This document shows, in pieces, positions 25,676-34,050 of a stretch of DNA of 64,000 nucleotides. The notes below the pieces were generated by a model, which was given only the letters and a program-made list of their open reading frames with translations, had not been told where the DNA came from and did no database searches. The stretch lies in contig NZ_ACJN02000002.1 in assembly GCF_000174435.1 (NCBI RefSeq), forward strand, positions 620,001-684,000. Reading direction: 5' to 3'. Positions within the stretch are counted from its first letter, which is position 1; the number at the start of each line of letters is the position of its first letter. This DNA comes from Desulfonatronospira thiodismutans ASO3-1. GTDB lineage: Bacteria > Desulfobacterota > Desulfovibrionia > Desulfovibrionales > Desulfonatronovibrionaceae. A program made the translations under genes and the position numbers.

Positions 25676-27523
25676 ATGAATTACCAGAAATTTTTCGGCT
25701 TCAAGGAAGCTCCATTCCATCAAAGCCCTGATCCGGCTTACTACTTTTCCAGTGAAACCCACAGGGAAGCGTTGCAGCTCCTTGTGTACAGTATCAGAGC
25801 CGGCGAAGGTTTTGTCCAGGTCACTGGAGATCCTGGTACGGGCAAGACTATGCTCATCCGTACCATCCTCAGGGAACTGGGCGAGGATATGTGTGTGGCC
25901 CTGGTATTCAATCCAAGGCTTTCTCCTCAGGATTTGTTGAGAGCGCTTCTTGAGGACCTGGGCCATGATCCGGCCATGCTGGAGGAACTTACAAGAGAGA
26001 CCATGCTGCGCCGGCTCAAGGCCTTTCTGCTGGAGCAGGCCAGTCAGGACAAACGGGTTCTGGTCATCATTGACGAGGCCCAGAACCTGCCTTTAGACAC
26101 CTTAGAAGAGTTGCGGCTTCTTTCCAACTTAGAGAGGGACAAGGAAAAGCTGCTGCAGATTATGCTGGTGGGTCAAAGGGAGCTGGAGCAGAGGCTCGAC
26201 CAGCCTGAGGTCAGAAATCTGCATCAGCGCATAACCATTCGTTACCGCATCAGGCGCTTAGGTCGCCAGGAAGTCCAGGCCTACATCCATCACCGCCTGC
26301 GCATAGCCGCCATGGATCAACGTGCTGTTCAGGTGCAGTTTGATGCCAGAGCTCTGCGGGCTATTTACAGATTCAGCCGGGGAATACCCAGGGTTGTCAA
26401 CATCCTCTGCGAAAGAAGTCTTATGTCCGCCTACGTCGTGGGACGCAAAACCATTTACGTGGGCGATGTGAAAAAGGCTATGACCAGCATCAGTGGACGT
26501 CAGGATGAGTACGGTATTAAATTTTTCCTGAGGTCCAGGAAGCCGTCCGCTGCCCTGGTTACAGCGCTGCTGTTAGTGGTGCTTTTTGCCGGGTGGCTGC
26601 ACAGACCGGAGATTGTGCAAACCCTGTCCTCTCTATGGGCGGAGCAGGAAACGCAGGTGGAAAAGACAAGAGAACCAGCCCCGGCCGGGGCCGATGACCC
26701 TGAAATAAATCTGGCGGCTCTGCACAGAGATACTTCTGCTTTCTGGAAGTCTCTGGAAACGGATAAGGCCGCAAAAGATGAATCCGATACCCTGCAAAAT
26801 CCCCCTCAAGAGGTCTTTTCAGCTTCCCCGGGCAGCAGTTATGTAAGAGTGCTTACTGATGTCGGCCATTTGCAGGTATGGAAGAAGGACCAGGAAGGAC
26901 ATACTTTGTCATATTCCATGGAGATAGACTGGCCTTACGGGCAGGGAATCTTTCTCATGGGAAAGGACCCGGATCAGGGAGAGTACCTGTATAACTATTC
27001 TGGTATTATGGGGGAGAGCCCTTTCAGGAAAAAGTCGCCTTTCTTTAAGCATGTTGATCATCTGGTGCCGGGCAATGCCGTGCCTGTACTGGCTGTACAA
27101 AGCGAATACAACATAAATGACCTACACCTGGACAAGGCCGGGGAAGTCAAGCCGGTCTTCGAGGAGTTTCTGTCCGTGTGGCAGGACATGAGTGCAGATG
27201 ACATGTTTGAACACTATGCCGGTGTCATAACCAGGCATTACCTGGATCAACCGGAACCTGACGTCGTTTTCAGGGAAGAAGCCCACCTGCGGCAGCAGAA
27301 TATCTTCCACCGCAGCGGCTTTATTGAGCTGGAGGTGAACAGGCCGGTATTCATGCTTGACCCGCTGGACCCGGAAACGGTGATGGTCATATATCACCAG
27401 GAGTATCGATCAGCAATCTTGCAGGACGTGGGAACCAAAGTTTTCTTCTTCGCCCGGCAGGAAGATGCTGCAAAAGAACACCCCTGGAAGATAAAAGCCG
27501 AGATGTGGGTGAAGGGAAGTTAG
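25676..27523 (+). CDS. ExeA-like AAA ATPase fused to a periplasmic Csd6-like domain
   Basis: The 615-residue protein begins with the ExeA start MNYQKFFGFKEAPFHQSPDP and a Walker A loop GDPGTGKT at residues 51-58; Walker B is VLVIIDEAQNL. A single membrane helix (ALVTALLLVVLFAGWLH) lies near residues 290-306. A proline- and charge-rich linker follows, then a periplasmic part whose last 130 residues match the NTF2-like domain found at the end of Csd6/YkuD-type L,D-transpeptidases (FLSVWQDMSADDMFEHYAGV, VIYHQEYRSAILQDVGTKVF, WKIKAEMWV). ExeA-type ATPases help pass complexes through peptidoglycan, so this may remodel the wall for a secretion machine. Position beside the T6SS cargo genes supports such a role but does not prove it. 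Confidence 0.8.
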   Translation: MNYQKFFGFKEAPFHQSPDPAYYFSSETHREALQLLVYSIRAGEGFVQVTGDPGTGKTMLIRTILRELGEDMCVALVFNPRLSPQDLLRALLEDLGHDPAMLEELTRETMLRRLKAFLLEQASQDKRVLVIIDEAQNLPLDTLEELRLLSNLERDKEKLLQIMLVGQRELEQRLDQPEVRNLHQRITIRYRIRRLGRQEVQAYIHHRLRIAAMDQRAVQVQFDARALRAIYRFSRGIPRVVNILCERSLMSAYVVGRKTIYVGDVKKAMTSISGRQDEYGIKFFLRSRKPSAALVTALLLVVLFAGWLHRPEIVQTLSSLWAEQETQVEKTREPAPAGADDPEINLAALHRDTSAFWKSLETDKAAKDESDTLQNPPQEVFSASPGSSYVRVLTDVGHLQVWKKDQEGHTLSYSMEIDWPYGQGIFLMGKDPDQGEYLYNYSGIMGESPFRKKSPFFKHVDHLVPGNAVPVLAVQSEYNINDLHLDKAGEVKPVFEEFLSVWQDMSADDMFEHYAGVITRHYLDQPEPDVVFREEAHLRQQNIFHRSGFIELEVNRPVFMLDPLDPETVMVIYHQEYRSAILQDVGTKVFFFARQEDAAKEHPWKIKAEMWVKGS

Positions 27524-27530
27524 CTGCAGC

Positions 27531-27622
27531 GTAACCATTCAAGGGGTGCCGAAACCGGCCAGGGGACAGTCCCCCAGGCCTGGTGCCAGAGACTAAAACT
27601 GAGCACCCCCTGAATGCTTACG
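27531..27622. repeat. Type B palindromic element between convergent genes
   Basis: The arms are GTAACCATTCAAGGGGTGCC (from 27531) and GCACCCCCTGAATGCTTAC (ending 27621). The centre is AGGGGACAGTCCCCCAGGCC. It sits exactly between the stop of the ExeA-like gene and the stop of the papain-like gene, and could serve as a bidirectional terminator. Confidence 0.9.
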
Positions 27623-27630
27623 TAAATTAT

Positions 27631-28758
27631 TTAAAACTTTTTTGCTTTTTTAAAAGATTGATCCAGTGTTCTGTTGTTCCCTTCCTCGCACAGTGACAAA
27701 AGAGCCGCGAGTGAACCACCTGCGTTATTGTTCTGCGCTATCAGAAGTTCCTCTGAGGACAGCTCTGCAAGAATCTGCAGGCCAAGAGTCTCAACAGCGC
27801 CCCCGCGATCACTTCCAGCTTTTTTTTGGCGATGATCAAGGACATTTCGCATCATCCTGCCCAAGGCTTTAAATTTTTGCGGAAAATTATTTTCATCCCA
27901 TGGGCCAGCCTTGTGATACTCTTTAAGGAGGTCATCTATTGATGCAACCTGTCCCTTACGTCTGGCGAACCTGCCTGCATAGCTGGCTTTATAAAACTCC
28001 TCACTAGTCCAGATACCAGGGCGGTCCAATGATTGCCTGGAATTATTGATAAGTCTTCTGCTTTCAATGTTCAGATCATCCAATCGATTTACCAGTTTGT
28101 CTGCCAGAGCAGATATATCATTTGGTGTATAGTACATTTTGGGCTGTTTTATATCGATATAGGCATCTGCGCAGCCCTCTAACAGACACTGGGCCACAAC
28201 AGCAGCACAGTTGTACTTGGTGCTCACAAAGCTGTATCCCTTGGGTGTGTCGGAAAAATCCATCCACCACTTGACCATCCCTGGAAGATTCAAACCCCAA
28301 TAGGTGTACTCGCCGTCTGCAAGGCTTGATCTTCCAGCCACGTTGTCGAAGCCGTCTATCCCAGCCCCACTTTTCCGGGTTCTGCCAACCCTGGAAAACA
28401 GCCCTGGCAGATTGAATTTCTTATTGGCTGAAGTTACAAACTCTAAAGCGGTATTAGGGTTTTGTGATACTTTCTGGAACCGTCTCGGATCTCTATTGAT
28501 TTCTCCATCATTCAGCCTATTCCTGGTACTAGCACTCATTTCCAAAAACTTGTCTTTATAATACCCAGGCTGGGCTTCTGCCGGTCTATAGGAAAAGGGA
28601 GTATTTTTGCCTTCACCTCCAGCAGGCCACCAGCTTACATATGTCTGGTAAACCTCACCATCTTTGTTGGTGCGGATTTTCAGAGCGGCATGTCCAGGGC
28701 TCTTCATACCGTGATAAGGCCAGATCAAAACTTCTGCTTCACTTTCATATATACGCAT
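27631..28758 (-). CDS. Permuted papain-like (His...Cys) putative T6SS effector, intact copy
   Basis: A 375-residue protein without a signal peptide. His23 in SPGHAALKI and Cys184 in STKYNCAAVVAQCL have the order His then Cys and the contexts of the permuted NlpC/P60 (LRAT/YiiX-like) fold. T6SS effectors such as TseH use a related fold to act on peptidoglycan or other amide/ester bonds. Residues 249-330 (SEEFYKASYAGRFARRKGQV, then IDDLLKEYHK) form the C-terminal module that also ends the lipase and the large cargo protein of this window. A strong AGGAGG lies just before the ATG. A nearly identical second copy at 30833-35361 is broken by an IS. No immunity-like gene adjoins it. The fold is inferred from motif order; the target is unknown. 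Confidence 0.65.
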   Translation of the reverse strand: MRIYESEAEVLIWPYHGMKSPGHAALKIRTNKDGEVYQTYVSWWPAGGEGKNTPFSYRPAEAQPGYYKDKFLEMSASTRNRLNDGEINRDPRRFQKVSQNPNTALEFVTSANKKFNLPGLFSRVGRTRKSGAGIDGFDNVAGRSSLADGEYTYWGLNLPGMVKWWMDFSDTPKGYSFVSTKYNCAAVVAQCLLEGCADAYIDIKQPKMYYTPNDISALADKLVNRLDDLNIESRRLINNSRQSLDRPGIWTSEEFYKASYAGRFARRKGQVASIDDLLKEYHKAGPWDENNFPQKFKALGRMMRNVLDHRQKKAGSDRGGAVETLGLQILAELSSEELLIAQNNNAGGSLAALLSLCEEGNNRTLDQSFKKAKKF

Positions 28759-28795
28759 GTTTCCTCCTGTTTCAGTAACTACGGATTCAGTATGT

Positions 28796-28901
28796 ATAAC
28801 CCCATTCAGGGGTTGCCGGAATCACGCCTCTGGCGCGACTGGGGACAGTCCCCAGGCCTGGTGCCAGAAAGACTGCAACTGAGTACCCCCTGAATACTTA
28901 C
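28796..28901. repeat. Type B palindromic element between the papain-like and ART genes
   Basis: The left arm ATAACCCCATTCAGGGGTTG is near 28796, and the right arm GTACCCCCTGAATACTTAC ends at 28901. The centre has CTGGGGACAGTCCCCAGG and the inverted CACGCCTCTGGCGCG. It fills the gap between two putative effector genes. Confidence 0.85.
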
Positions 28902-28950
28902 CCAGGAACTACCTACCGAGGACATCCTGAATGACGACTTTTCCGGTACC

Positions 28951-30462
28951 TCATATTAGCATGTCCAGGTCAGGATCATAGCTTATATTCATCAGTGCTG
29001 CCAGGACATCGCTCTGAACCTGTTTGTCTTTTTGGTGCCACTTGTTACGGGTATTCATATAGTAGTAGTTGGCAGGTACACCATTATATACCGGACGTAC
29101 AGCTACAATATCCTCCCAGTCTACCCCCCCTGCAACAGATATTTCCGCCTCGCCCGGGTACTGAACCCGCTTGAAGGTACCTTCCTGATCTATAGCCCCG
29201 GTAGCACGTACTACATATATATTTCCATTACCGCCGCCCATGTTTACGAAACTCAGCGCTACTTCAGGACTACGACTCACCGACAGGAATACGCTGATTG
29301 CATCGTAGTTATGTTGATGCAGATAGGGGTCGAAATGAGGTGTTAGATGCCCACTATATTTATCTCTTGCGCGTTGGTTCAGTTCAGAGCGATACTTTTC
29401 AAATTTTTGACGCGCATCCTCTTTGTCATAATGTCGAACTGCATTGGGATGAAGCCCACCGCTTAAGTATATTACCAGAGGTGATCGTCCGTCGCCCCGA
29501 AAACCATACTCATGAACAATTCTGGGGCGCTGGGTCTGGCCTTTCATAAATCTGTCCTGAAAAACCTGGCCAGGCTTAAGGACGTTCTGTTTTTTTAAAA
29601 AGGGTAACTTCTGGTTGTGGGTTGTCCAATGCTTCATGCTTCTTTCAATATGTTCCATATACTCCCTGGGCAGCCCCTTGTAACCTTTATCTGTGATACT
29701 AGTAATGGTGAATGGCCCTGTGGGAGTTCTTCTGGTAGTTTTGCTGTGGCTGATTTTTGTAAGCCCCGGGACCAAATCAAAGGATAAACTACGGTTTTTT
29801 GGATAAGCACTTCTATGGGAACGGATATAAGAAATAAGCTCATTCATTCCAAAGTTTTTAAAACGAAGTCCACTATAAGTCTTCTTGTAAAATCCAAGTC
29901 CATCGTAGGCAGTCTTAATGCCTTTCATGAAGAAGCCATAAGTAGTATTACTACGGCCTATAGTCAATCCTTTGAAAAAATTACTCAGACTATGATTAAG
30001 TGAAGCCTCCTCAGCTGCCTTACGGAAATGATTACGCAGTATTTCTGTAAATGCCGTAACTATATGTGTCCACTGACCCTTTATCTTTTCCTTTTCAAAT
30101 TGCAGTTGAGTTACTTTGCTTATAAATTGTTCTTCAAGATCATCTTTTCCTGGCAACATAGGTTCAGATATAAGATCGTGACTTTCTGGAGCAACCTCTT
30201 TAAATTTTTTTAGCATCTCCAAGGAGGTTACCTTGTATGCCTGATTCTGATAATGACCGATATCAAGCTGCTGTTGGCTGTTATTATCGAAGAAGCCAAG
30301 GTTATATACATCGAAACTATTACGGGCATTTGGTGCTATCCATTCGTAACGTTCAACACTTTTGCCACCTTCAAGAACATCTACATAATAAAATAGTGGT
30401 ACTACTGACGTTTTAGGTTCTTTGGACGTAAACTTAAGGGATGGGTATTTATAGGTAGCCAT
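28951..30462 (-). CDS. Cholera-toxin-A-like ADP-ribosyltransferase, putative T6SS effector
   Basis: A 503-residue protein from the ATG at 30462, which has AAAGGAG just upstream; an in-frame start at 30516 lacks such a site. The last 190 residues have the three parts of an arginine-specific ADP-ribosyltransferase of the enterotoxin A family. Arg322 is in FRGDGRSP followed by YLSGGLHPN, comparable to RADSRPP and SGGLMP of cholera toxin. The STS-like element is FLSVSRSPEVA (Ser394, Ser396), and the ExE element is PGEAEISVAGGV (Glu438, Glu440), comparable to DEQEVSALGGI. NAD is thus the likely donor and a protein arginine the likely acceptor. The N-terminal 300 residues are unrecognised and lack a secretion signal. 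The gene lies between two copies of a papain-like effector in the T6SS region and has no adjacent immunity candidate. Family placement is strong; delivery by the T6SS is inferred. Confidence 0.85.
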   Translation of the reverse strand: MATYKYPSLKFTSKEPKTSVVPLFYYVDVLEGGKSVERYEWIAPNARNSFDVYNLGFFDNNSQQQLDIGHYQNQAYKVTSLEMLKKFKEVAPESHDLISEPMLPGKDDLEEQFISKVTQLQFEKEKIKGQWTHIVTAFTEILRNHFRKAAEEASLNHSLSNFFKGLTIGRSNTTYGFFMKGIKTAYDGLGFYKKTYSGLRFKNFGMNELISYIRSHRSAYPKNRSLSFDLVPGLTKISHSKTTRRTPTGPFTITSITDKGYKGLPREYMEHIERSMKHWTTHNQKLPFLKKQNVLKPGQVFQDRFMKGQTQRPRIVHEYGFRGDGRSPLVIYLSGGLHPNAVRHYDKEDARQKFEKYRSELNQRARDKYSGHLTPHFDPYLHQHNYDAISVFLSVSRSPEVALSFVNMGGGNGNIYVVRATGAIDQEGTFKRVQYPGEAEISVAGGVDWEDIVAVRPVYNGVPANYYYMNTRNKWHQKDKQVQSDVLAALMNISYDPDLDMLI

Positions 30463-30477
30463 AACATTCTCCTTTGG

Positions 30478-30716
30478 TAACAGTTTAGCCACTTGCATGT
30501 GGCATGGAACTGGCACTTCCGATATGCCTGAGACATTGTGTAGCCATAAGCATTCAGGGGGTGCTCAGTTGTGGTTTCTGGCACCAGCCCTGGGGACTGT
30601 CCCCGCTAAATACTATCTGTGCAGTCTTAAACAACTAAGCGTTTGTCATATTCATTGTGCAGAAATTGTATCGCGGGGACTGTCCCCGGGCCGTTTGAGG
30701 CACCCCCTGAATGGTT
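30478..30716. repeat. Half type A arm plus type B element upstream of the ART gene
   Basis: GTAACAGTTTAGCCACTTGC (from 30479) is a diverged single type A arm. A type B element runs from the arm GCATTCAGGGGGTGC (30550) to its inverse GGCACCCCCTGAATGG ending near 30714. Inside is an additional pair CTGGGGACTGTCCCCGC / GCGGGGACTGTCCCCGGG. The promoter of the ART gene must lie within or beyond these repeats. Confidence 0.8.
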
Positions 30717-30719
30717 CGT

Positions 30720-30796
30720 GTAACCGCTTAGTGGGGGAAGGTACCGGCCAGGGGGACAGTCCCCGGACCGGTTTCGGCAACCATCTGAATGGCTAC
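30720..30796. repeat. Second, compact type B-like element
   Basis: It starts at GTAACCGCTTAGTGGGGG (30719), has the core GTACCGGCCAGGGGGACAGT with inverse CCCCGGACCGGTTTC, and ends at CATCTGAATGGCTAC (30796). It directly follows the previous element, giving a tandem pair. Confidence 0.75.
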
Positions 30797-30832
30797 TGAT
30801 TACCTGTCCAGCCAAAGTCCCCGGTAAATTAT

Positions 30833-31523
30833 TCAGAACTTTTTTGCTTTTTTAAAGGATTGATCCAGTGTTCTGTTGTTCCCTTCCTCGCACAGTGACA
30901 AAAGAGCCGCGAGTGAACCACCTGCGTTATTGTTCTGCGCTATCAGAAGTTCCTCTGAGGACAGCTCTGCAATAATCTGCAGGCCAAGAGTCTCAACAGC
31001 GCTCCCGCGATCACTTCCAGCTTTTTTTTGGCGATGATCAAGGACATTCTGCATCATCCTGGCCAAGGCTGTAAATTTTTGAGGAAAATTGTTTTTATCC
31101 CATGGACCAGCCTTATGATACTCTTTAAGGAGGTCATCTATTGATGCAACCTGTCCCTTACGTCTGGCGAACCTGCCTGCATAGCTGGCTTTATAAAACT
31201 CCTCACTGGTCCAGATACCAGGGCGGTCCAATGATTGCCTGGAATTATTGATAAGTCTTCTGCTTTCAATGTTCAGATCATCCAATCGATTTACCAGTTT
31301 GTCTGCCAGAGCAGATATATCATTTGGTGTATAGTACATTTTGGGCTGTTTTATATCGATATAGGCATCTGCGCAGCCCTCTAACAGACACTGGGCCACA
31401 ACAGCAGCACAGTTGTACTTGGTGCTCACAAAGCTGTACCCCTTGGGTGTGTCGGAAAAATCCATCCACCACTTGACCATCCCTGGAAGATTCAAACCCC
31501 AATAGGTGTACTCGCCGTCTGCA
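30833..31523 (-). pseudogene. C-terminal part of the second papain-like effector, cut by an IS21 element
   Basis: The reading frame from DGEYTYWGLNLPG to the stop is almost identical to residues 148-375 of the intact copy, with a few substitutions (for example DKNNFPQKFTALARMM against DENNFPQKFKALGRMM). It retains Cys184 but lacks the His part, which lies 3.4 kb away beyond the IS. An open frame reads from inside the IS into this piece, giving a 290-codon chimera that is unlikely to be functional. Confidence 0.9.
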
Positions 31524-31719
31524 TGTGAGCGCCAACCTGAATATGTCTTAATTATGCCGGTTTGAAATTGTTTATATCTTATTCTTGTATCTTCTTCTAA
31601 AAGAGAAAAGAAAAAATATTTTTTATTTTGTCTTCTTTTCTGTCCTTCTTTTTCTTCCTCTTCTTCTGTCTTGCCGTTACTGCCTTCTTTGCCTGTCTGA
31701 GGCAAAGGAGGCTAAGTTC

Positions 31720-32274
31720 TTGGGCCGTAAACAAAGCCAACAAGTTGTCTGCCTGCACTGTGGCGAAGCCTTTTGTCCCGACTATCGAAACAGGGGCAAG
31801 CAAAAATACTGCTCCAAAGTGCCTTGTCGGGCAGCCAGTAAGAAAGCCAGTCAAAAGGCCTGGCTGGATAAGCCTGAAAACAGGGATTATTTCCGGGGGC
31901 CGGCCCATGTGGACAGGGTCCGGAACTGGAGAAAGCAAAATCCCGGATATGCCAGGCGCAAGACCACTGCTCCCAGGAAAACGTTACAAGATCACTGCCT
32001 CCAAAAAAGCGTTGAAAATCAACGTGTTGAGGAAACGTTACAAGATCACTGGATCACGCAACCATCTGTTATTATAGGACTAATCTCCTCCTTATGCGGG
32101 AGTGCGTTACAAGATGACATCGTCAGGGCCGCCCGGCAGATGTACACCCTGGGCTGTGACGTCATCAACAACCCCAAAGGAGGATTTCATGTACCAAAAG
32201 TATCCGATTCATCCCCAGAGACTGCGCAAGGTTCCCAGACAGTTCAGCTGGGTGGACCACAGGCTGGTTCGTGA
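31720..32274 (+). CDS. IS21 passenger gene 1: zinc-finger protein
   Basis: I choose a TTG start at 31720 because AAAGGAGG ends 8 bases before it; the frame extends further upstream into a hydrophobic stretch (from 31585) that looks fortuitous. The protein of about 184 residues has a zinc-binding motif CLHCGEAFCPDYRNRGKQKY followed by CSKVPC, then a basic region (RNWRKQNPGYARRK). This type of small zinc-finger protein accompanies IS21-like elements in Desulfobacterota, but I know of no described function. The second half has three related units (TLQDHCL, TLQDHWI, ALQDDIV) arising from a repeated CGTTACAAGAT DNA motif. Its 3' end overlaps the next gene. Confidence 0.6.
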   Translation: MGRKQSQQVVCLHCGEAFCPDYRNRGKQKYCSKVPCRAASKKASQKAWLDKPENRDYFRGPAHVDRVRNWRKQNPGYARRKTTAPRKTLQDHCLQKSVENQRVEETLQDHWITQPSVIIGLISSLCGSALQDDIVRAARQMYTLGCDVINNPKGGFHVPKVSDSSPETAQGSQTVQLGGPQAGS

Positions 32275-32578
32275 CGGTCATATTGAGAGGTTAAGCCATG
32301 CTGCAGCAGCCTTGTACCTGTTCCTGGTGACCGTGGGCGATCAGCAGGGGCTTAGCTACTACTCCGACCCCATTGTCATGCAGCGCCTGGGCATGGATGA
32401 AGTCACTTTGCAGCAGGCGCGCTTCAATCTGATCCAGGCTGACCTCATTGCCTGGAAGAAACCGCTTTATCAGGTTCTATCCATCCAGGTCCCACCCGTA
32501 AATCAGGCCAGGACAGCACAGGCCGGGCCTGTGCACTTCTCAGACGTTCTCAAAAAACTTGCCGGGGGTAACACATGA
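32189..32578 (+). CDS. IS21 passenger gene 2: small helical, possibly DNA-binding protein
   Basis: The ATG at 32189 has a perfect AAAGGAGG site. The 129-residue protein begins MYQKYPIHPQRLRKVPRQFS and contains SHAAAALYLFLVTVGDQQGL and LGMDEVTLQQARFNLIQADL, a pattern like the winged helix of plasmid replication or MarR-like proteins. Its stop overlaps the istA start by four bases (ATGA), so it is translated with the transposase. A role in target choice or in controlling transposition is an inference from position. Confidence 0.65.
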   Translation: MYQKYPIHPQRLRKVPRQFSWVDHRLVRDGHIERLSHAAAALYLFLVTVGDQQGLSYYSDPIVMQRLGMDEVTLQQARFNLIQADLIAWKKPLYQVLSIQVPPVNQARTAQAGPVHFSDVLKKLAGGNT

Positions 32579-34050
32579 TTGATTATGAGCTTTATGCCAG
32601 AATAAAGCACTACCATGAACAAAAAGGACTTACCCCGGCCCAGATAGCAAAAGAACTGCAGCTGGATCCGCGTACAGTGGGCAAATGGCTCGAAGCAAAG
32701 CAGTTTCATCAAAGAAAGTCAGTAACAAGACCAAGCAAGCTTGATCCCTTCAAGGATACCATCGTCAGGATGCTGGAGGAGCACCCCTACACAGCCGTCC
32801 AGGTTTTGCGCAGCATCAAGGAGCAGGGCTATACAGGAGGCTCCTCCATTCTCAAGGAATACATAAGCAAAGTCAGGCCCAAAAGGTCCAGGGCCTTTTT
32901 AAGTCTGGCCTTTGCCCCAGGAGAGTGCGCCCAGGTTGACTGGGGAAATCACGGCTCCATCCAGGTGGGAGACAGCAGGCGCAATCTCAGCTTCTTTGTC
33001 ATGGTCCTTTGCTACAGCAGGATGATGTATCTTGAGTTCACTGTCTCCCAAAGCATGGAGCACTTCCTGGCCTGTCATCAAAACGCCTTTGACGCATTCG
33101 GGGCGGTCCCCAGAAAAATCATGGTGGACAACCTGAAATGTGCAGTGCTCAAGCACCCCTATGGCCAAAAACCGGTTCTAAATCCCAAATATCTTGACTT
33201 TGCAAAGCACTGGGGTTTTGAGATCAGTGCCTGCGGAGTCAGAAAGCCCCATGAAAAAGGCCGGGTGGAGAATGCCATAGGTTATGTCAAAAAGAACTTG
33301 CTGGCCGGCCTTGAACTGCCGGATTACCGGGCCATCAACCATTACGCCCGCCACTGGTGCAGGGCAACAGCCAATGTGCGTATCCATGCCCAGACCGGCA
33401 AGAAGCCGGTGGACATGCTTGAAGAAGAAAGAGAGCACCTTTTGCCCCTGCCTGTTAACACCTATGATATCGGAGTCTTAACCCAGGTCCGGGCCTCGTC
33501 GCAGTTCCGGATCACCCTGGAGTCCAACCGCTATTCCGTGCCAGCCAGGTACGCAGGCAAACGCCTGACCTTGAAGACTTATCCTGATCGCTTATGCATC
33601 TATGACGGCAACAATCTTGTGGCCAGGCATGTCCGCAGCTTTGATAAAAAAAGGGACATTGAAGACCCCGATCATGTCCAGGAGCTTATTGCCCAGCGCC
33701 GGGCAGCCAGGGATCAGCAATTGTTTTCCCGGTTCCTGGCTTTGTCCCCAAGAGCAAAGGATTACTTTTTTGAGTTGGAGAAAAAGCACTTGAACATCAA
33801 ACACCATGTCCAGAAGATTGTAGCCTTAAGCGAAATCTATGGCTCTGAAGCCGTGTCCAGGGCCATGGACGACGCATTCACCTACAGTGCCTTCTCCTGT
33901 GAGTATGTAGCCAACATCCTGGAGCAAAGAGCCAGGACCATGCCCGCACCAGGAGCCCTGCATCTGACCAGGCGAGAGGATCTGCTGGATATTGAAGTCA
34001 AAGACCCTGATCTAAGCATTTACGACAAACCCAAGGAGAAAAACCCATGA
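32575..34050 (+). CDS. istA: IS21-family transposase IstA
   Basis: A 491-residue DDE transposase. The N-terminus has a helix-turn-helix (LTPAQIAKELQLDPRTVGKW). The catalytic triad is visible: Asp in AQVDWGNHG, Asp in KIMVDNLKCAV, and Glu in KGRVENAIGYV. The C-terminal half contains the beta-rich region typical of IstA (ESNRYSVPARYAGKRL). The length is normal. It overlaps istB by four bases at 34047-34050, the classic istAB arrangement, so the two are translationally coupled. The element appears intact and may be mobile. Confidence 0.95.
   Translation: MIDYELYARIKHYHEQKGLTPAQIAKELQLDPRTVGKWLEAKQFHQRKSVTRPSKLDPFKDTIVRMLEEHPYTAVQVLRSIKEQGYTGGSSILKEYISKVRPKRSRAFLSLAFAPGECAQVDWGNHGSIQVGDSRRNLSFFVMVLCYSRMMYLEFTVSQSMEHFLACHQNAFDAFGAVPRKIMVDNLKCAVLKHPYGQKPVLNPKYLDFAKHWGFEISACGVRKPHEKGRVENAIGYVKKNLLAGLELPDYRAINHYARHWCRATANVRIHAQTGKKPVDMLEEEREHLLPLPVNTYDIGVLTQVRASSQFRITLESNRYSVPARYAGKRLTLKTYPDRLCIYDGNNLVARHVRSFDKKRDIEDPDHVQELIAQRRAARDQQLFSRFLALSPRAKDYFFELEKKHLNIKHHVQKIVALSEIYGSEAVSRAMDDAFTYSAFSCEYVANILEQRARTMPAPGALHLTRREDLLDIEVKDPDLSIYDKPKEKNP

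Noticed and set aside
31585-31719. Upstream extension of IS passenger gene 1 with a hydrophobic, signal-like stretch
   Set aside because: The stretch comes from low-complexity T/C-rich DNA near the IS end, and a perfect AAAGGAGG precedes an in-frame TTG at 31720, which fits the length of a zinc-finger protein better.
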